From an uncultured Acetatifactor sp. (lineage in GTDB: Bacteria > Bacillota > Clostridia > Lachnospirales > Lachnospiraceae): DNA of 64,000 nucleotides. This document shows positions 17,860 through 26,302 of the stretch, piece after piece (position 1 is the stretch's first letter; every line of letters begins with the position of its first letter). Made by a program: the position numbers and the translations under genes. The notes beneath the pieces are model-generated. The model was not told the DNA's origin, made no database searches, and was given only the letters and a program-made list of their open reading frames with translations. The DNA lies in NCBI GenBank assembly GCA_910583845.1, contig CAJUAB010000001.1:62001-126000 (forward strand). Reading direction: 5' to 3'.

Positions 17860-18079
17860 TTATTTCAATTTGTAACAGCTTCCTCTCAATTCTCCTACTT
17901 TTCTCAGTATTCCTGCCTCAACCATTTCTCTCAGAGCCTTCAGAGCACGAGAATCCTTCATATTCAGTAGATTTTGGACTTCTCTGTTTGTTATTGAGCC
18001 CTTTTTCCTCTATATTTTGAATAATCTTTTTATGATTGTCATTCAATTTATCCGTACTTTTCCGTACTACCCATCCCTT
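17860..18079 (-). pseudogene. C-terminal remnant of a winged-helix protein
   Basis: Read on the minus strand, two frames joined by one extra base in a GGG run give KIIQNIEEKG, SITNREVQNLLNMKDSRALK and ALREMVEAGILRKVGELRGS, ending at a TAA (17860-17862). This resembles the C-terminal winged helix of AlbA_2/divergent AAA-type regulators often carried on mobile DNA. No start or upstream domain is present, so it is a fragment truncated by the IS66 end at 18085. Confidence 0.5.
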
Positions 18080-18198
18080 TATCCGTAAGCGTAAAATAAG
18101 AACGTATAATGTAATATTTGGCGTTCTCCTGTAATCTTGGGATTAGAGTTTTTAGTGTTCACTCCTAAAACTCTAAATCCGGATAAAGGAGAATTCCC

Positions 18199-18594
18199 CT
18201 GAACATTTCCGCTTTAACTCCGGATAAACAGGTAAAATTTCAGTATTGGCTGGATGTGATCCGACAATGCAGAGCCTCCGGCCTGACGAACCAAGCATGG
18301 TGCGAGCAGCATGATATCTCTTTAAAAAGCTACTATTACTGGATCGCAAAGATCCGGAAACTTGCACTGAAAGAACTGCCCCGAAAGAATCATGTATGCA
18401 GGCCGATTATGGAACAGGCTGTACTGCCGCCAGACACAGCTCCGCGATTTACAGAGATATCCTTACGGGACAGTCAGATCCCCTCTGCCACTCCCGAAAC
18501 AATACTCCATATCGGTTCTGTGACAGTTGAACTCTTTGAGGATACTCCCTGCAACCTGCTGGAAGCTATCCTGAAAGCTGTGCGGTCATGTTAG
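18199..18594 (+). CDS. tnpA: IS66 family accessory protein TnpA, apparent CTG start
   Basis: About 131 aa. The frame reads LNISALTPDKQVKFQYWLDV and then IRQCRASGLTNQAWCEQHDI, the usual IS66 TnpA N-terminal helix-turn-helix. The normal ATG position is occupied by CTG (18199), with AAAGGAG 7 nt upstream and an in-frame stop at 18184. Translation must therefore use CTG, or start internally at the GTG at 18253 or later. The loss of ATG fits a decaying element. It overlaps tnpB by 7 bp. It has no transposase activity of its own; TnpA and TnpB assist TnpC in IS66 movement. Confidence 0.75.
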   Translation: MNISALTPDKQVKFQYWLDVIRQCRASGLTNQAWCEQHDISLKSYYYWIAKIRKLALKELPRKNHVCRPIMEQAVLPPDTAPRFTEISLRDSQIPSATPETILHIGSVTVELFEDTPCNLLEAILKAVRSC

Positions 18595-18836
18595 GCGACC
18601 TCTCCCGGGTGGAAAAGATCTATATACGCACCGGGCACACGGATATGAGGAAATCACTGGATGGTCTGATCGATATCATCCAGTACAGTTTCCAGCTTGA
18701 TCCTTACAGCAATTCCCTGTTTCTCTTCTGCGGGAAACATGCGGACCGGATCAAGGCCGTCCACTATGAAGGAGATGATTTCTACCTTTTCTATAAACGC
18801 TACGAAAGTGGCCGCATACGGAAGATCTACAGCAGC
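18588..18836 (+). pseudogene. tnpB: IS66 TnpB fragment, truncated at the CRISPR array
   Basis: It starts MLGDLSRVEKIYIRTGHTDM and contains LDPYSNSLFLFCGKHADRIK and YEGDDFYLFYKRYESGR, diagnostic of the IS66 Orf2/TnpB family. After about residue 83 the sequence no longer matches the family, and the frame runs into CRISPR repeats. A full-length TnpB is about 115-120 aa. This is the IS66 Orf2 protein, not the IS200/IS605 nuclease of the same name. Confidence 0.8.
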
Positions 18837-18860
18837 TGGAATATGCATGGAAGTTTCCAA

Positions 18861-20615
18861 GTTTCAATTCTCGCCCATGTACAAGGGGCATCAAGAACTG
18901 CCGGGCGCAAAACTCCAGATCTGGACGTTTCAATTCTCGCCCCTGTACAAGGGGCATCCTCCATCCGTGCCTGCTTTTACCGGGATGTTATAGTTTCAAT
19001 TCTCGCCCCTGTACAAGGGGCATCAATTATACGGCGGTTTTTGCGGTTCTGAGTAACGTTTCAATTCTCGCCCCTGTACAAGGGGCATCCAGAGCCGGAA
19101 CCGGGCCCTCCAGCAGATGACGGTTTCAATTCTCGCCCCTGTACAAGGGGCATCTGCACTGTCTTCCAGCTTTACTTGTAAAGCTCTTAGTTTCAATTCT
19201 CGCCCCTGTACAAGGGGCATCCGCCGGAGACGCCGGAGGCGCCGACTGGGTGCAGTGTTTCAATTCTCGCCCCTGTACAAGGGGCATCATTTCATGTCCG
19301 GACACTTTTTCCGCATATTGTTAGTTTCAATTCTCGCCCCTGTACAAGGGGCATCGTTTATAAAGATAATAATGAATTAGAATTAGAAGTGTTTCAATTC
19401 TCGCCCCTGTACAAGGGGCATCTTTGTCTCCTCCCCCGTGGCCTGGTCCACGCACGTGTTTCAATTCTCGCCCCTGTACAAGGGGCATCGCAAGGCAGCC
19501 AGCAACCATTCCCATTCATTTGCGGTTTCAATTCTCGCCCCTGTACAAGGGGCATCGGATGAAGGGGCGGATACCTGCACGGACGTATTGTTTCAATTCT
19601 CGCCCCTGTACAAGGGGCATCCTCCTCTCATTCGCCCGATAGCAGTAGTGGCATGTGTTTCAATTCTCGCCCCTGTACAAGGGGCATCGCAAAGCCGGAT
19701 CGGGATTTTGCTATCCCTCTTAAGTTTCAATTCTCGCCCCTGTACAAGGGGCATCCATGTTTGCCAATGGGCAGGACGGGCAGGTGTGGTTTCAATTCTC
19801 GCCCCTGTACAAGGGGCATCCCAACATCAAGCACCACGGGCCAGTTCTGGAAATGTTTCAATTCTCGCCCCTGTACAAGGGGCATCAACCCCGGGTGAAG
19901 CCTGGATGCGGGGAGAAAATGGTTTCAATTCTCGCCCCTGTACAAGGGGCATCAGGAGCGGGCAAAGCTGATTCCTATTGTCAATGAAGTTTCAATTCTC
20001 GCCCCTGTACAAGGGGCATCAGGAGCGGGCAAAGCTGATTCCTATTGTCAATGAAGTTTCAATTCTCGCCCCTGTACAAGGGGCATCTGACCCCAACGCA
20101 GTAGCGCCACAGCTGACCGTAGTTTCAATTCTCGCCCCTGTACAAGGGGCATCCCCACAGCAGGCTTTCAAAGCATATCACAATCGAAGTTTCAATTCTC
20201 GCCCCTGTACAAGGGGCATCCGGATTTTCCGCCTATATTATGAGGACGGCCATGGTTTCAATTCTCGCCCCTGTACAAGGGGCATCCCACGAGAAGTTGC
20301 CGGAGATCAAGTTCAAGGCGTTTCAATTCTCGCCCCTGTACAAGGGGCATCCCGGTCATCTCATCCTCATCGAACAAGGTCAGTTGTTTCAATTCTCGCC
20401 CCTGTACAAGGGGCATCCGTGTACCAGTCCCATTCAGCCCTGTCCTTGACAGTTTCAATTCTCGCCCCTGTACAAGGGGCATCCTGTATGTACGGCCTCC
20501 GGGCCCGTGCGATGATGGTTTCAATTCTCGCCCCTGTACAAGGGGCATCATCAGCCTTGGAATATATGGCTCTGGCCGGATGGGTTTCAATTCTCGCCCC
20601 TGTACAAGGGGCATC
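18861..20615 (-). CRISPR. Type I-C CRISPR array, 27 repeats / 26 spacers
   Basis: A 32-bp repeat (plus strand begins GTTTCAATTCTCGCCCCTGT and ends AGGGGCATC) recurs every 65-67 bp from 18861 to 20584, with spacers of 33-35 nt. The repeat has an internal GCCCCT/AGGGGC stem. On the minus strand it ends GAATTGAAAC, the 5' handle left by Cas5c cleavage in type I-C, so transcription runs from the cas2 side. The left-most repeat (18861) has one change (CCCATGT), marking the trailer end. The spacers at 19954-19988 and 20021-20055 are identical. The array is flanked on the left by an IS66 remnant. Confidence 0.98.
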
Positions 20616-20802
20616 GCAAAAAATACACAACTTTTCATTCTATATTTATGCAGAATATCTAAAACTCTCCTAAATAATAAAAACAAAATCCTACCAAAAA
20701 ATTATTTAACATCTATCCAATCATAAATTTGGCAACATTTTATGCGCGAACCTCCCGCATTAGCCCCAATGATTCCAGTCCGCGCAAATGCCCCAAACCA
20801 TA
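20616..20802 (-). promoter_or_regulatory. CRISPR leader
   Basis: An AT-rich, non-coding 187 bp between the newest repeat and cas2, as expected for the leader that holds the crRNA promoter and the spacer-integration signal. No single promoter could be fixed with confidence. Confidence 0.7.
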
Positions 20803-21093
20803 TCAAAACATAATCACCCCATCCTGCTCATATGTCAATTCCTTTCCCAGTGTTTCTATCCGAGAGCGCCAGTTACTTCCCAGGCGATAAAACCGCACCG
20901 AATCTTTCTCCTTATCTATTACCGCGGATAAGCCTGCTTTCAGTGTAACTAACTGGGCCGGGTCTACTAATACCTCAAATACCGAATTCTGCACCCGGCA
21001 GCCATATGCTTCACAGAGCTTCGCTACTTTCCGCAGACGTTTCTCACCCGCCGCGTCCTGTGTATTCACGTCATAGGAAACTACAAGCATCAT
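20803..21093 (-). CDS. cas2: CRISPR-associated endonuclease/integration subunit Cas2
   Basis: 96 aa with a ferredoxin-like fold. It begins MMLVVSYDVNTQD with the conserved Asp at residue 8, and contains CRVQNSVFEVLVDPAQL and RFYRLGSNW as in subtype I-C. Cas2 dimers bridge two Cas1 dimers in the spacer-acquisition complex. The ATG at 21093 has GGAGGTGAT immediately upstream. It is the last cas gene, 6 bp after cas1 and directly before the leader. Confidence 0.97.
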   Translation of the reverse strand: MMLVVSYDVNTQDAAGEKRLRKVAKLCEAYGCRVQNSVFEVLVDPAQLVTLKAGLSAVIDKEKDSVRFYRLGSNWRSRIETLGKELTYEQDGVIMF

Positions 21094-21099
21094 ACTGCA

Positions 21100-22116
21100 T
21101 CACCTCCAATGAAATGGCGGATATTCATCCAATTCATCACGCAATACCCTTGCAAAGAGCATCGCCTGCGCATGCGGAATCAATCCAATGGGAATCTTTT
21201 CCTGTAAAAACGGATGCTGAATCTCTTCTTTTTTTCGTTCCTGCCATGCCTTTAATACAATTTTCCGTCCTTTTTCTCCTAAAAGAACCGGCGGCGTCAG
21301 CTGGTCAAAATGTTTTAAGGTAATCTGGCTTCTGTTTATCAATGCAACCGCAAGGCGGTCACAGAGCGGTGACCTCAATTCCTCCATCAAATCCAGCGCC
21401 AGAGCAGGCCTGCCCGGTCGCAGAGTATGCAGAAATCCCGCAGCAGGATCCAATCCCACACCCTCCAATGCAGATTGCACATCGTTCTTCAATAGCGTAT
21501 ATAAAAAAGACAGCAATGCGTTTACAGGATCTTCCGGAGGCCGACGGCTTCTGCCCTCGAACTTCATTTCCTCACTTACCAGCATAGCTGAAAACGCCGC
21601 ATAATATGCCGCGGCAGCGACTCCCTCCAGTCCGCGCATGGAATCAATGCTGGGACACTCCCGAAGTTCTTCCGCTATTCTCGTAATTTTTTGAATCGAA
21701 TTCGTGAATATCTCTTCTTTTTCTTTGCGTTCCCTCCGAACCCTCATTAAAAATTCTTTGCTGTTAACCAGCTTTCCCAATAAGATACTGCGCACAAGTC
21801 TTTTGCCGAGGACCAAATCATCCAACCCGGCAAACTGTCTGCGTCGAAGCATAATATTTCCCTGCACCGGCCCCTGGATTCTGCCATAAAACTTCCCATA
21901 TTCGGATAGGAATACCAAGCTGATTCCCCTCTGTCCGCAAAACCCAATCAATGGTGTGGACACTGTCACATTACCAAAGCAATAGACAGAGGTAATTGTA
22001 TGAGCGGGAACCCGCACTTTCTCCTCCCCGCCTATCTTCACACCGATTGCTTCATTCTCCAAAAACAGATATGTGTCCGGGGTCAGAATATATAACGTAT
22101 TTAACAGCTGTTTCAT
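21100..22116 (-). CDS. cas1: CRISPR-associated integrase Cas1 (type I-C)
   Basis: 338 aa. A beta-rich N-terminal domain (MKQLLNTLYILTPDTYLFLE) precedes the helical catalytic domain. The metal-binding residues are visible: Glu in GLEGVAAAAYYAAF, His in AGFLHTLRPGRPALALDLME and the Asp/Glu just after. Cas1 with Cas2 inserts new spacers at the leader end. The ATG at 22116 overlaps the cas4 stop (ATGA), so the two are coupled. Length and key residues are intact, so adaptation should be possible. Confidence 0.97.
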   Translation of the reverse strand: MKQLLNTLYILTPDTYLFLENEAIGVKIGGEEKVRVPAHTITSVYCFGNVTVSTPLIGFCGQRGISLVFLSEYGKFYGRIQGPVQGNIMLRRRQFAGLDDLVLGKRLVRSILLGKLVNSKEFLMRVRRERKEKEEIFTNSIQKITRIAEELRECPSIDSMRGLEGVAAAAYYAAFSAMLVSEEMKFEGRSRRPPEDPVNALLSFLYTLLKNDVQSALEGVGLDPAAGFLHTLRPGRPALALDLMEELRSPLCDRLAVALINRSQITLKHFDQLTPPVLLGEKGRKIVLKAWQERKKEEIQHPFLQEKIPIGLIPHAQAMLFARVLRDELDEYPPFHWR

Positions 22117-22793
22117 TCCATCTCCTTTACCGCTTCATCCCAAAGACCCTCGCTATATGACTGAGCCGAATGTCTTATTTTAGGCTGGCATGCCTCCCTC
22201 AGGGAACATTTCTTGCACTTTGCACTGTAAACCGCCGGAACCAGCTTCTGGCTTTCAACCATATCTGCTATTTCCTTTGCCGTCTGCCATGTCTGTTCCC
22301 GCAGTTCCTGTGAAAGCAAAACCTCATCACGTCTGTGCGCATCAATAAAGAAAATGGCTCCCGCCGGAATCTGTACACCAAAACGCTCTTCCAGACAGAT
22401 TGCCTGGGCACATAGCTGAAGATGATATTCCTCCTCATCCCGCACAACTCCGTGCTTATATTCCACAGGGTAAAATGTATACTTTCCCTCTCCATAAGGA
22501 ATAGAAGCGCCCGATAGGGATGGATGTGCTTCCACACAATCGCAGAATCCGCTTACTCCAAGCCTGCGGGAAAAAACCGGCATTTCGAAAATATGTATGA
22601 CATCTCCTCGTTGTTCCGTTCTCCCAGTATGTACCCGCTTATGCTGCATCCTTCCTGCCGCTGTGTATTCATTCTCCTGCCATATTTGCTCTAAAGCGAG
22701 CAGGGAACAGCGTCTTTTACAGTATCCGTACTGTGACAGCCACGACAACGGGAACAGCTCTCTGGACTCATCCTCTGAAAAAATCTGCATCAT
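22113..22793 (-). CDS. cas4: CRISPR-associated exonuclease Cas4
   Basis: About 226 aa. This PD-(D/E)XK exonuclease trims pre-spacers and selects the PAM in type I-C adaptation. The four iron-sulfur cysteines are present: one in the N-terminal GYCKRRCSLL segment and three in CKKCSLREACQPK near the C-terminus. Nuclease residues lie around GVSGFCDCVE, YPVEYKHG and EYHLQLCAQAICLEERFG. The ATG at 22793 has GAGG 6 nt upstream; an adjacent ATG at 22790 is the alternative. The gene overlaps the end of cas7 by 26 bp. Confidence 0.95.
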   Translation of the reverse strand: MMQIFSEDESRELFPLSWLSQYGYCKRRCSLLALEQIWQENEYTAAGRMQHKRVHTGRTEQRGDVIHIFEMPVFSRRLGVSGFCDCVEAHPSLSGASIPYGEGKYTFYPVEYKHGVVRDEEEYHLQLCAQAICLEERFGVQIPAGAIFFIDAHRRDEVLLSQELREQTWQTAKEIADMVESQKLVPAVYSAKCKKCSLREACQPKIRHSAQSYSEGLWDEAVKEME

Positions 22794-23763
22794 CAGGCAC
22801 CTCGTTCCAGCTGATTTCTCCATATGGATTACACAGAAAGCCGATGTCAATTCCCACGGGACGTGTCCCCACATCGATCTCCGCCCTATAATCCTTCCAT
22901 GATGCCGGATATGCTACATTTTCTTTCTTCTGTACATGAACCATATCAAACAGCCGATGGGCCGGAGCACAGCCAAGGGCTGCCTGCCTTTTTCTCTGAT
23001 TCAAATCCGAATCGGTTCCCGTATGGCGGAAAATAATCAATGGCGTAATCACGGACATTTCCCCCTTACTGGAAGAACGGTCATGCTCATACATATTCAA
23101 AATGGATTCAAACAGAATTTTCAAATCCTGCTCGTCAAAACCTGTCTCTTCCGCCAGGTTCGCACTGATAAACCCTCTCGCTTCATACAGTCCGTAAGGA
23201 ATAAGCTGTTTTCTTCCCATGGTGCGAAGCTTGTCCTCCGGCTGTTCCTGCTCCCATGCTTCATACTCCTCTACGGTCTTGGCATTTCCCGCAGCATCCG
23301 CTGTTGCCATTCTCGTGATGGAAATATCCAATGGCTGAATGGGATCCAGAGAACGTGCAAACGCTATCTGCACAGGCCCGCGCACCTGACCGGCGTTTGG
23401 CCCGGTGGACATCACCGCGCCGAATGTACGCACGTCATAAAACATCTCACAGGCTTTTCTACGCCCTGCATAAACCTCGTTTTTCCCTTTCGCCGAAAGA
23501 TCTGTTCCGCTGCGCTCTTTTGCCCGGGCTATACCAGTGTTAATATTGCTGGCGCTACGAACTAGCATTTCCATCCCAGCATTTCCCTTATAAGCAGCCT
23601 GTACATAATTCCTGATTCTGCGCTTGATTGCCACATCTGTAATATACCCGTGAAGACTCTGGGGATCTGTCCGCGGCGTATTCCCCATATCAGGATCCCC
23701 ATTTGGATTTCCGTTTCTGCACTCAATATAAAACATGAATTCATAACGATTCTCAATTGCCAT
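22768..23763 (-). CDS. cas7c: Type I-C Cascade backbone protein Cas7 (Csd2)
   Basis: 331 aa. Cas7/Csd2 coats the crRNA spacer in the type I-C Cascade complex. It opens MAIENRYEFMFYIECRNGNP followed by NGDPDMGNTPRTDPQSLHGY, the highly conserved start of this family, and has a Gly-rich VMSTGPNAGQVRGPVQIAFA stretch. The ATG at 23763 has AGAGGTGA just upstream and lies 5 bp after the cas8c stop; a GTG at 23772 is embedded in that site and rejected. Confidence 0.97.
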   Translation of the reverse strand: MAIENRYEFMFYIECRNGNPNGDPDMGNTPRTDPQSLHGYITDVAIKRRIRNYVQAAYKGNAGMEMLVRSASNINTGIARAKERSGTDLSAKGKNEVYAGRRKACEMFYDVRTFGAVMSTGPNAGQVRGPVQIAFARSLDPIQPLDISITRMATADAAGNAKTVEEYEAWEQEQPEDKLRTMGRKQLIPYGLYEARGFISANLAEETGFDEQDLKILFESILNMYEHDRSSSKGEMSVITPLIIFRHTGTDSDLNQRKRQAALGCAPAHRLFDMVHVQKKENVAYPASWKDYRAEIDVGTRPVGIDIGFLCNPYGEISWNEVPDDADFFRG

Positions 23764-23768
23764 GCCTG

Positions 23769-25601
23769 TCACCTCTCATCTTCTTTCTTTCCAGAATAAA
23801 TCTCTGCCTTCTGCTGATAATATCCCAGTGCGAACTCCGTCTGCTGCATCATTGTAAGCACAGTGGGAATATCGCTTTCCCCCATACTCTGATAAATTTC
23901 CGTCAATATTTTCTCATAATAAACTGCAAGCCCCCGTTCCAGCTTTGCCAGATGGTATTGCGAAAGCTGGGACAATTTCCCAATCACCAGGCCCGGGCCT
24001 GCCATAGCTGCGGCATAATACCGCTCGGCAATTCCCACATTTACCTCCGGCATTGCTTTCTCCTGAATCACCGAGTAAACAGCCATCAGACGTCCGCACA
24101 AGTATGCGATGCTGCGGTTCTGCCGGTTAAGCTCTTCTTTCATAATCTCTTCCCCCCCTTCCTTCCTCTGTTTCCTCCTAATCCAAGCTTTCAGGAACTG
24201 ATAAGCCAATGTCTCCTGTCCGCCACGCTTACGAGTATCCCCTTCCTGTGCGTTGTCTCCTTTCTCTGTAGTTCCACTTTCTCCGTTCCCTCGCCTTTTA
24301 TCCTTATCTGCCAGAAAAGAAGTCCTGAGCCATAGCAGGACACGGTAGGTCGCCTCGTCCGGCAGAGGGCTTCCATGAATCGCCGCATAAGTCACACGCT
24401 GAGCAAGATTTGATAACTCATGATCCATCCGCTCCCATATCCTGCTCCCCCCGCCTGGCTTCAGCATGCGCAAGCATAATGCCTTTAGCTTTGGCGGCCG
24501 CGTCATTCCCTGCCCTCCGGGCAGAATCAGCCGTAAGTCCTCAAACCATAAACAGACATTCCCGTACAGTTCCTCATAGCTTCCTTCATTCCAGCCCCGC
24601 ACCATCATTCTTCCACCTGCGCCGGATAAAGGCATCATATAATACATCATATCCGGTTTCCCTGCCTGCTTCCCTTCCCGAATAGACTGAACCAGTGCCT
24701 GTGCCGCCGCAAAAGCCTCCCTCTCTTTTTCCCTGTCTGAAGCTTCTTCCTCCTCCCCTTCCACCAGGCCTCCGCCAAACAGCATGGAAAGCACGTCCTC
24801 CTGCTTTTCTACCTGACGGGAATACCAGTGAATCATTTTAGCGCCCGCCAGAATATCCGCTTTCCGTATCAGTTCGCCCAAAGCAGCATTTACGGCTGTC
24901 ATCGCCGCCTCGGACACCACTGCGTTTGCACTCTGCTTTAATCCGTAGGACTGAAAGGCATCTTTATCAAAGCATAAAAATGCGTCTCCCGATGTATGCC
25001 CGCCAACACTCATCAATCCTGACACTTTTGGAACCGTAGCCATCGGCTGGGACAATTCCCCGGTAATCAGGCATCTCTCCTCTTTTCCCCTGGATGCCGT
25101 CTGCATTCTTTTCCTGAACTGATTCCAATGCTCGTAATAACGCTCGCTTCGTTCCAGATATTGGCCGTCCACCGCGAATCCAACCGGATCCACAGGCTTT
25201 AACCTCTTGTCCGCCAGAGCCCTGCGCATTTCTTCCAATATCCCGGAATCGCGAAGCGCATCTGCCGCAATCCCGAACAGAGGCTCCGCATTTCTGCCCT
25301 CTTCAAAAAAAGAAAGAAAAAAGTCATGCTTCACAGGTAAATTCTTATCTTTCTTCTCATCATTCACAATACAAAGCACAATTCCCGCTTTCTCAATCAG
25401 CGGATTACAATATCTTGTACCGTTTGCCGCTGCTCCCGCGTCCGGTGCGCTCACTGGCTCCGCATCTTTTTCCCGAATCTCCAAATCCAGAAATTGCCCC
25501 GCCGCAGACAAATGAAAATATCCCTTGAGACGTTTGGGCTTAAAGCCGGGACGGGCGGCAAGCTTATGGTCAACCGCATACCGATATAATTCCTCAAGCA
25601 T
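23769..25601 (-). CDS. cas8c: Type I-C Cascade large subunit Cas8c (Csd1)
   Basis: 610 aa. Cas8c recognises the PAM and recruits Cas3; in subtype I-C an internal start within cas8c also makes the small Cas11 subunit. The N-terminus LYRYAVDHKLAARPGFKPKR, HWNQFRKRMQ, GELSQPMATVPK and FLCFDKDAFQSYGLKQSANA are typical of Csd1. The C-terminal ~130 residues (from about EELNRQNRSIAYLCGRLMAV) correspond to the Cas11-like helical bundle. The ATG at 25601 has AGGAG 3 nt upstream and overlaps cas5c by 8 bp. A run of mixed charged residues near 450-480 looks like a flexible linker. Confidence 0.96.
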   Translation of the reverse strand: MLEELYRYAVDHKLAARPGFKPKRLKGYFHLSAAGQFLDLEIREKDAEPVSAPDAGAAANGTRYCNPLIEKAGIVLCIVNDEKKDKNLPVKHDFFLSFFEEGRNAEPLFGIAADALRDSGILEEMRRALADKRLKPVDPVGFAVDGQYLERSERYYEHWNQFRKRMQTASRGKEERCLITGELSQPMATVPKVSGLMSVGGHTSGDAFLCFDKDAFQSYGLKQSANAVVSEAAMTAVNAALGELIRKADILAGAKMIHWYSRQVEKQEDVLSMLFGGGLVEGEEEEASDREKEREAFAAAQALVQSIREGKQAGKPDMMYYMMPLSGAGGRMMVRGWNEGSYEELYGNVCLWFEDLRLILPGGQGMTRPPKLKALCLRMLKPGGGSRIWERMDHELSNLAQRVTYAAIHGSPLPDEATYRVLLWLRTSFLADKDKRRGNGESGTTEKGDNAQEGDTRKRGGQETLAYQFLKAWIRRKQRKEGGEEIMKEELNRQNRSIAYLCGRLMAVYSVIQEKAMPEVNVGIAERYYAAAMAGPGLVIGKLSQLSQYHLAKLERGLAVYYEKILTEIYQSMGESDIPTVLTMMQQTEFALGYYQQKAEIYSGKKEDER

Positions 25602-26286
25602 ATTCTCCTGGCTCCTTTCCCCCTTTTAGGACCTCCGGTGAATCATAAGGCGGGACTTCCAGAACGCCCCGATTCAAATGTCCATGAAACAGTGAAATCT
25701 CAGGCTCTGCCTGTTTTGTGACACCCCACTTGTGGAGATTAAATACATCATACACCATTATCCCCAAATCCATCGTGACATCAATGGGTTCTTCTGCACC
25801 GGAAGCCCACTCAAAATAGGCCGGGAATTCCCGCGTCCCCATACATGGCTGCATAAACGCCTGCCCCCGTTTTACCCTCCGCTCAAACTGATCCATCAGA
25901 TTTCCCGGCGCATGGCCATAAGTAGCCCTGGGCACAATTTCTGCCGTAATCCGATAACGGACATCCTGCAGCACAACGGACTGCCTCTGCGTCCTGTCAT
26001 CCTCTATGTCAATACATGCCTTCAGGGCATTGGCCTGGGGAATCTTCATCATTTTACTTTTTACTTCATTCCTCTTAAATGATATGTAGCGAATGGGCGA
26101 CAACACTTCGATTCTCCGAACCTGCCAGTAAAATTCCGGCGGCTTGGAATAAATGGAGGATAACAGCCCTCTGATTGCGCCGGGTGTGGGCACCGCATAT
26201 GTCATCCGTTCCACCTTACTTTCGGGCCTCGTCCAAAGGGCAAAATCTCCCCAGACTTCAATGGTTGCACTTGGATTCTTGCTCAT
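25594..26286 (-). CDS. cas5c: Type I-C Cas5c (crRNA-processing RAMP)
   Basis: 230 aa. In subtype I-C, Cas5c replaces Cas6: it cuts the pre-crRNA within each repeat and stays on the 5' handle. The conserved N-terminus VWGDFALWTRPESKVERMTY and TPGAIRGLLSSIYSKPPEFY is present, as is the basic stretch SFKRNEVKSKM. The C-terminal half has HLNRGVLEVPPYDS. The ATG at 26286 follows GGGGAGGTGAAGT. The order cas3-cas5-cas8c-cas7-cas4-cas1-cas2 is canonical for I-C. Confidence 0.97.
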   Translation of the reverse strand: MSKNPSATIEVWGDFALWTRPESKVERMTYAVPTPGAIRGLLSSIYSKPPEFYWQVRRIEVLSPIRYISFKRNEVKSKMMKIPQANALKACIDIEDDRTQRQSVVLQDVRYRITAEIVPRATYGHAPGNLMDQFERRVKRGQAFMQPCMGTREFPAYFEWASGAEEPIDVTMDLGIMVYDVFNLHKWGVTKQAEPEISLFHGHLNRGVLEVPPYDSPEVLKGGKEPGEYA

Positions 26287-26302
26287 ACTTCACCTCCCCT
26301 TC

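Larger units (their letters stand above)
18085..18836 (+). mobile_element. Truncated IS66-family element
   Basis: The left terminal repeat begins GTAAGCGTAAAATAAGAACG, typical of IS66 ends. It is followed by tnpA and the start of tnpB. The rest of tnpB, the tnpC transposase and the right end are missing: homology stops near 18836, 25 bp before the first CRISPR repeat. The element cannot move on its own. Confidence 0.8.

Noticed and set aside
18861..20686. Many open frames inside the CRISPR region with repeated FNSRPCTRGI or APVQGAS peptides
   Set aside because: These are translations of the CRISPR repeat.
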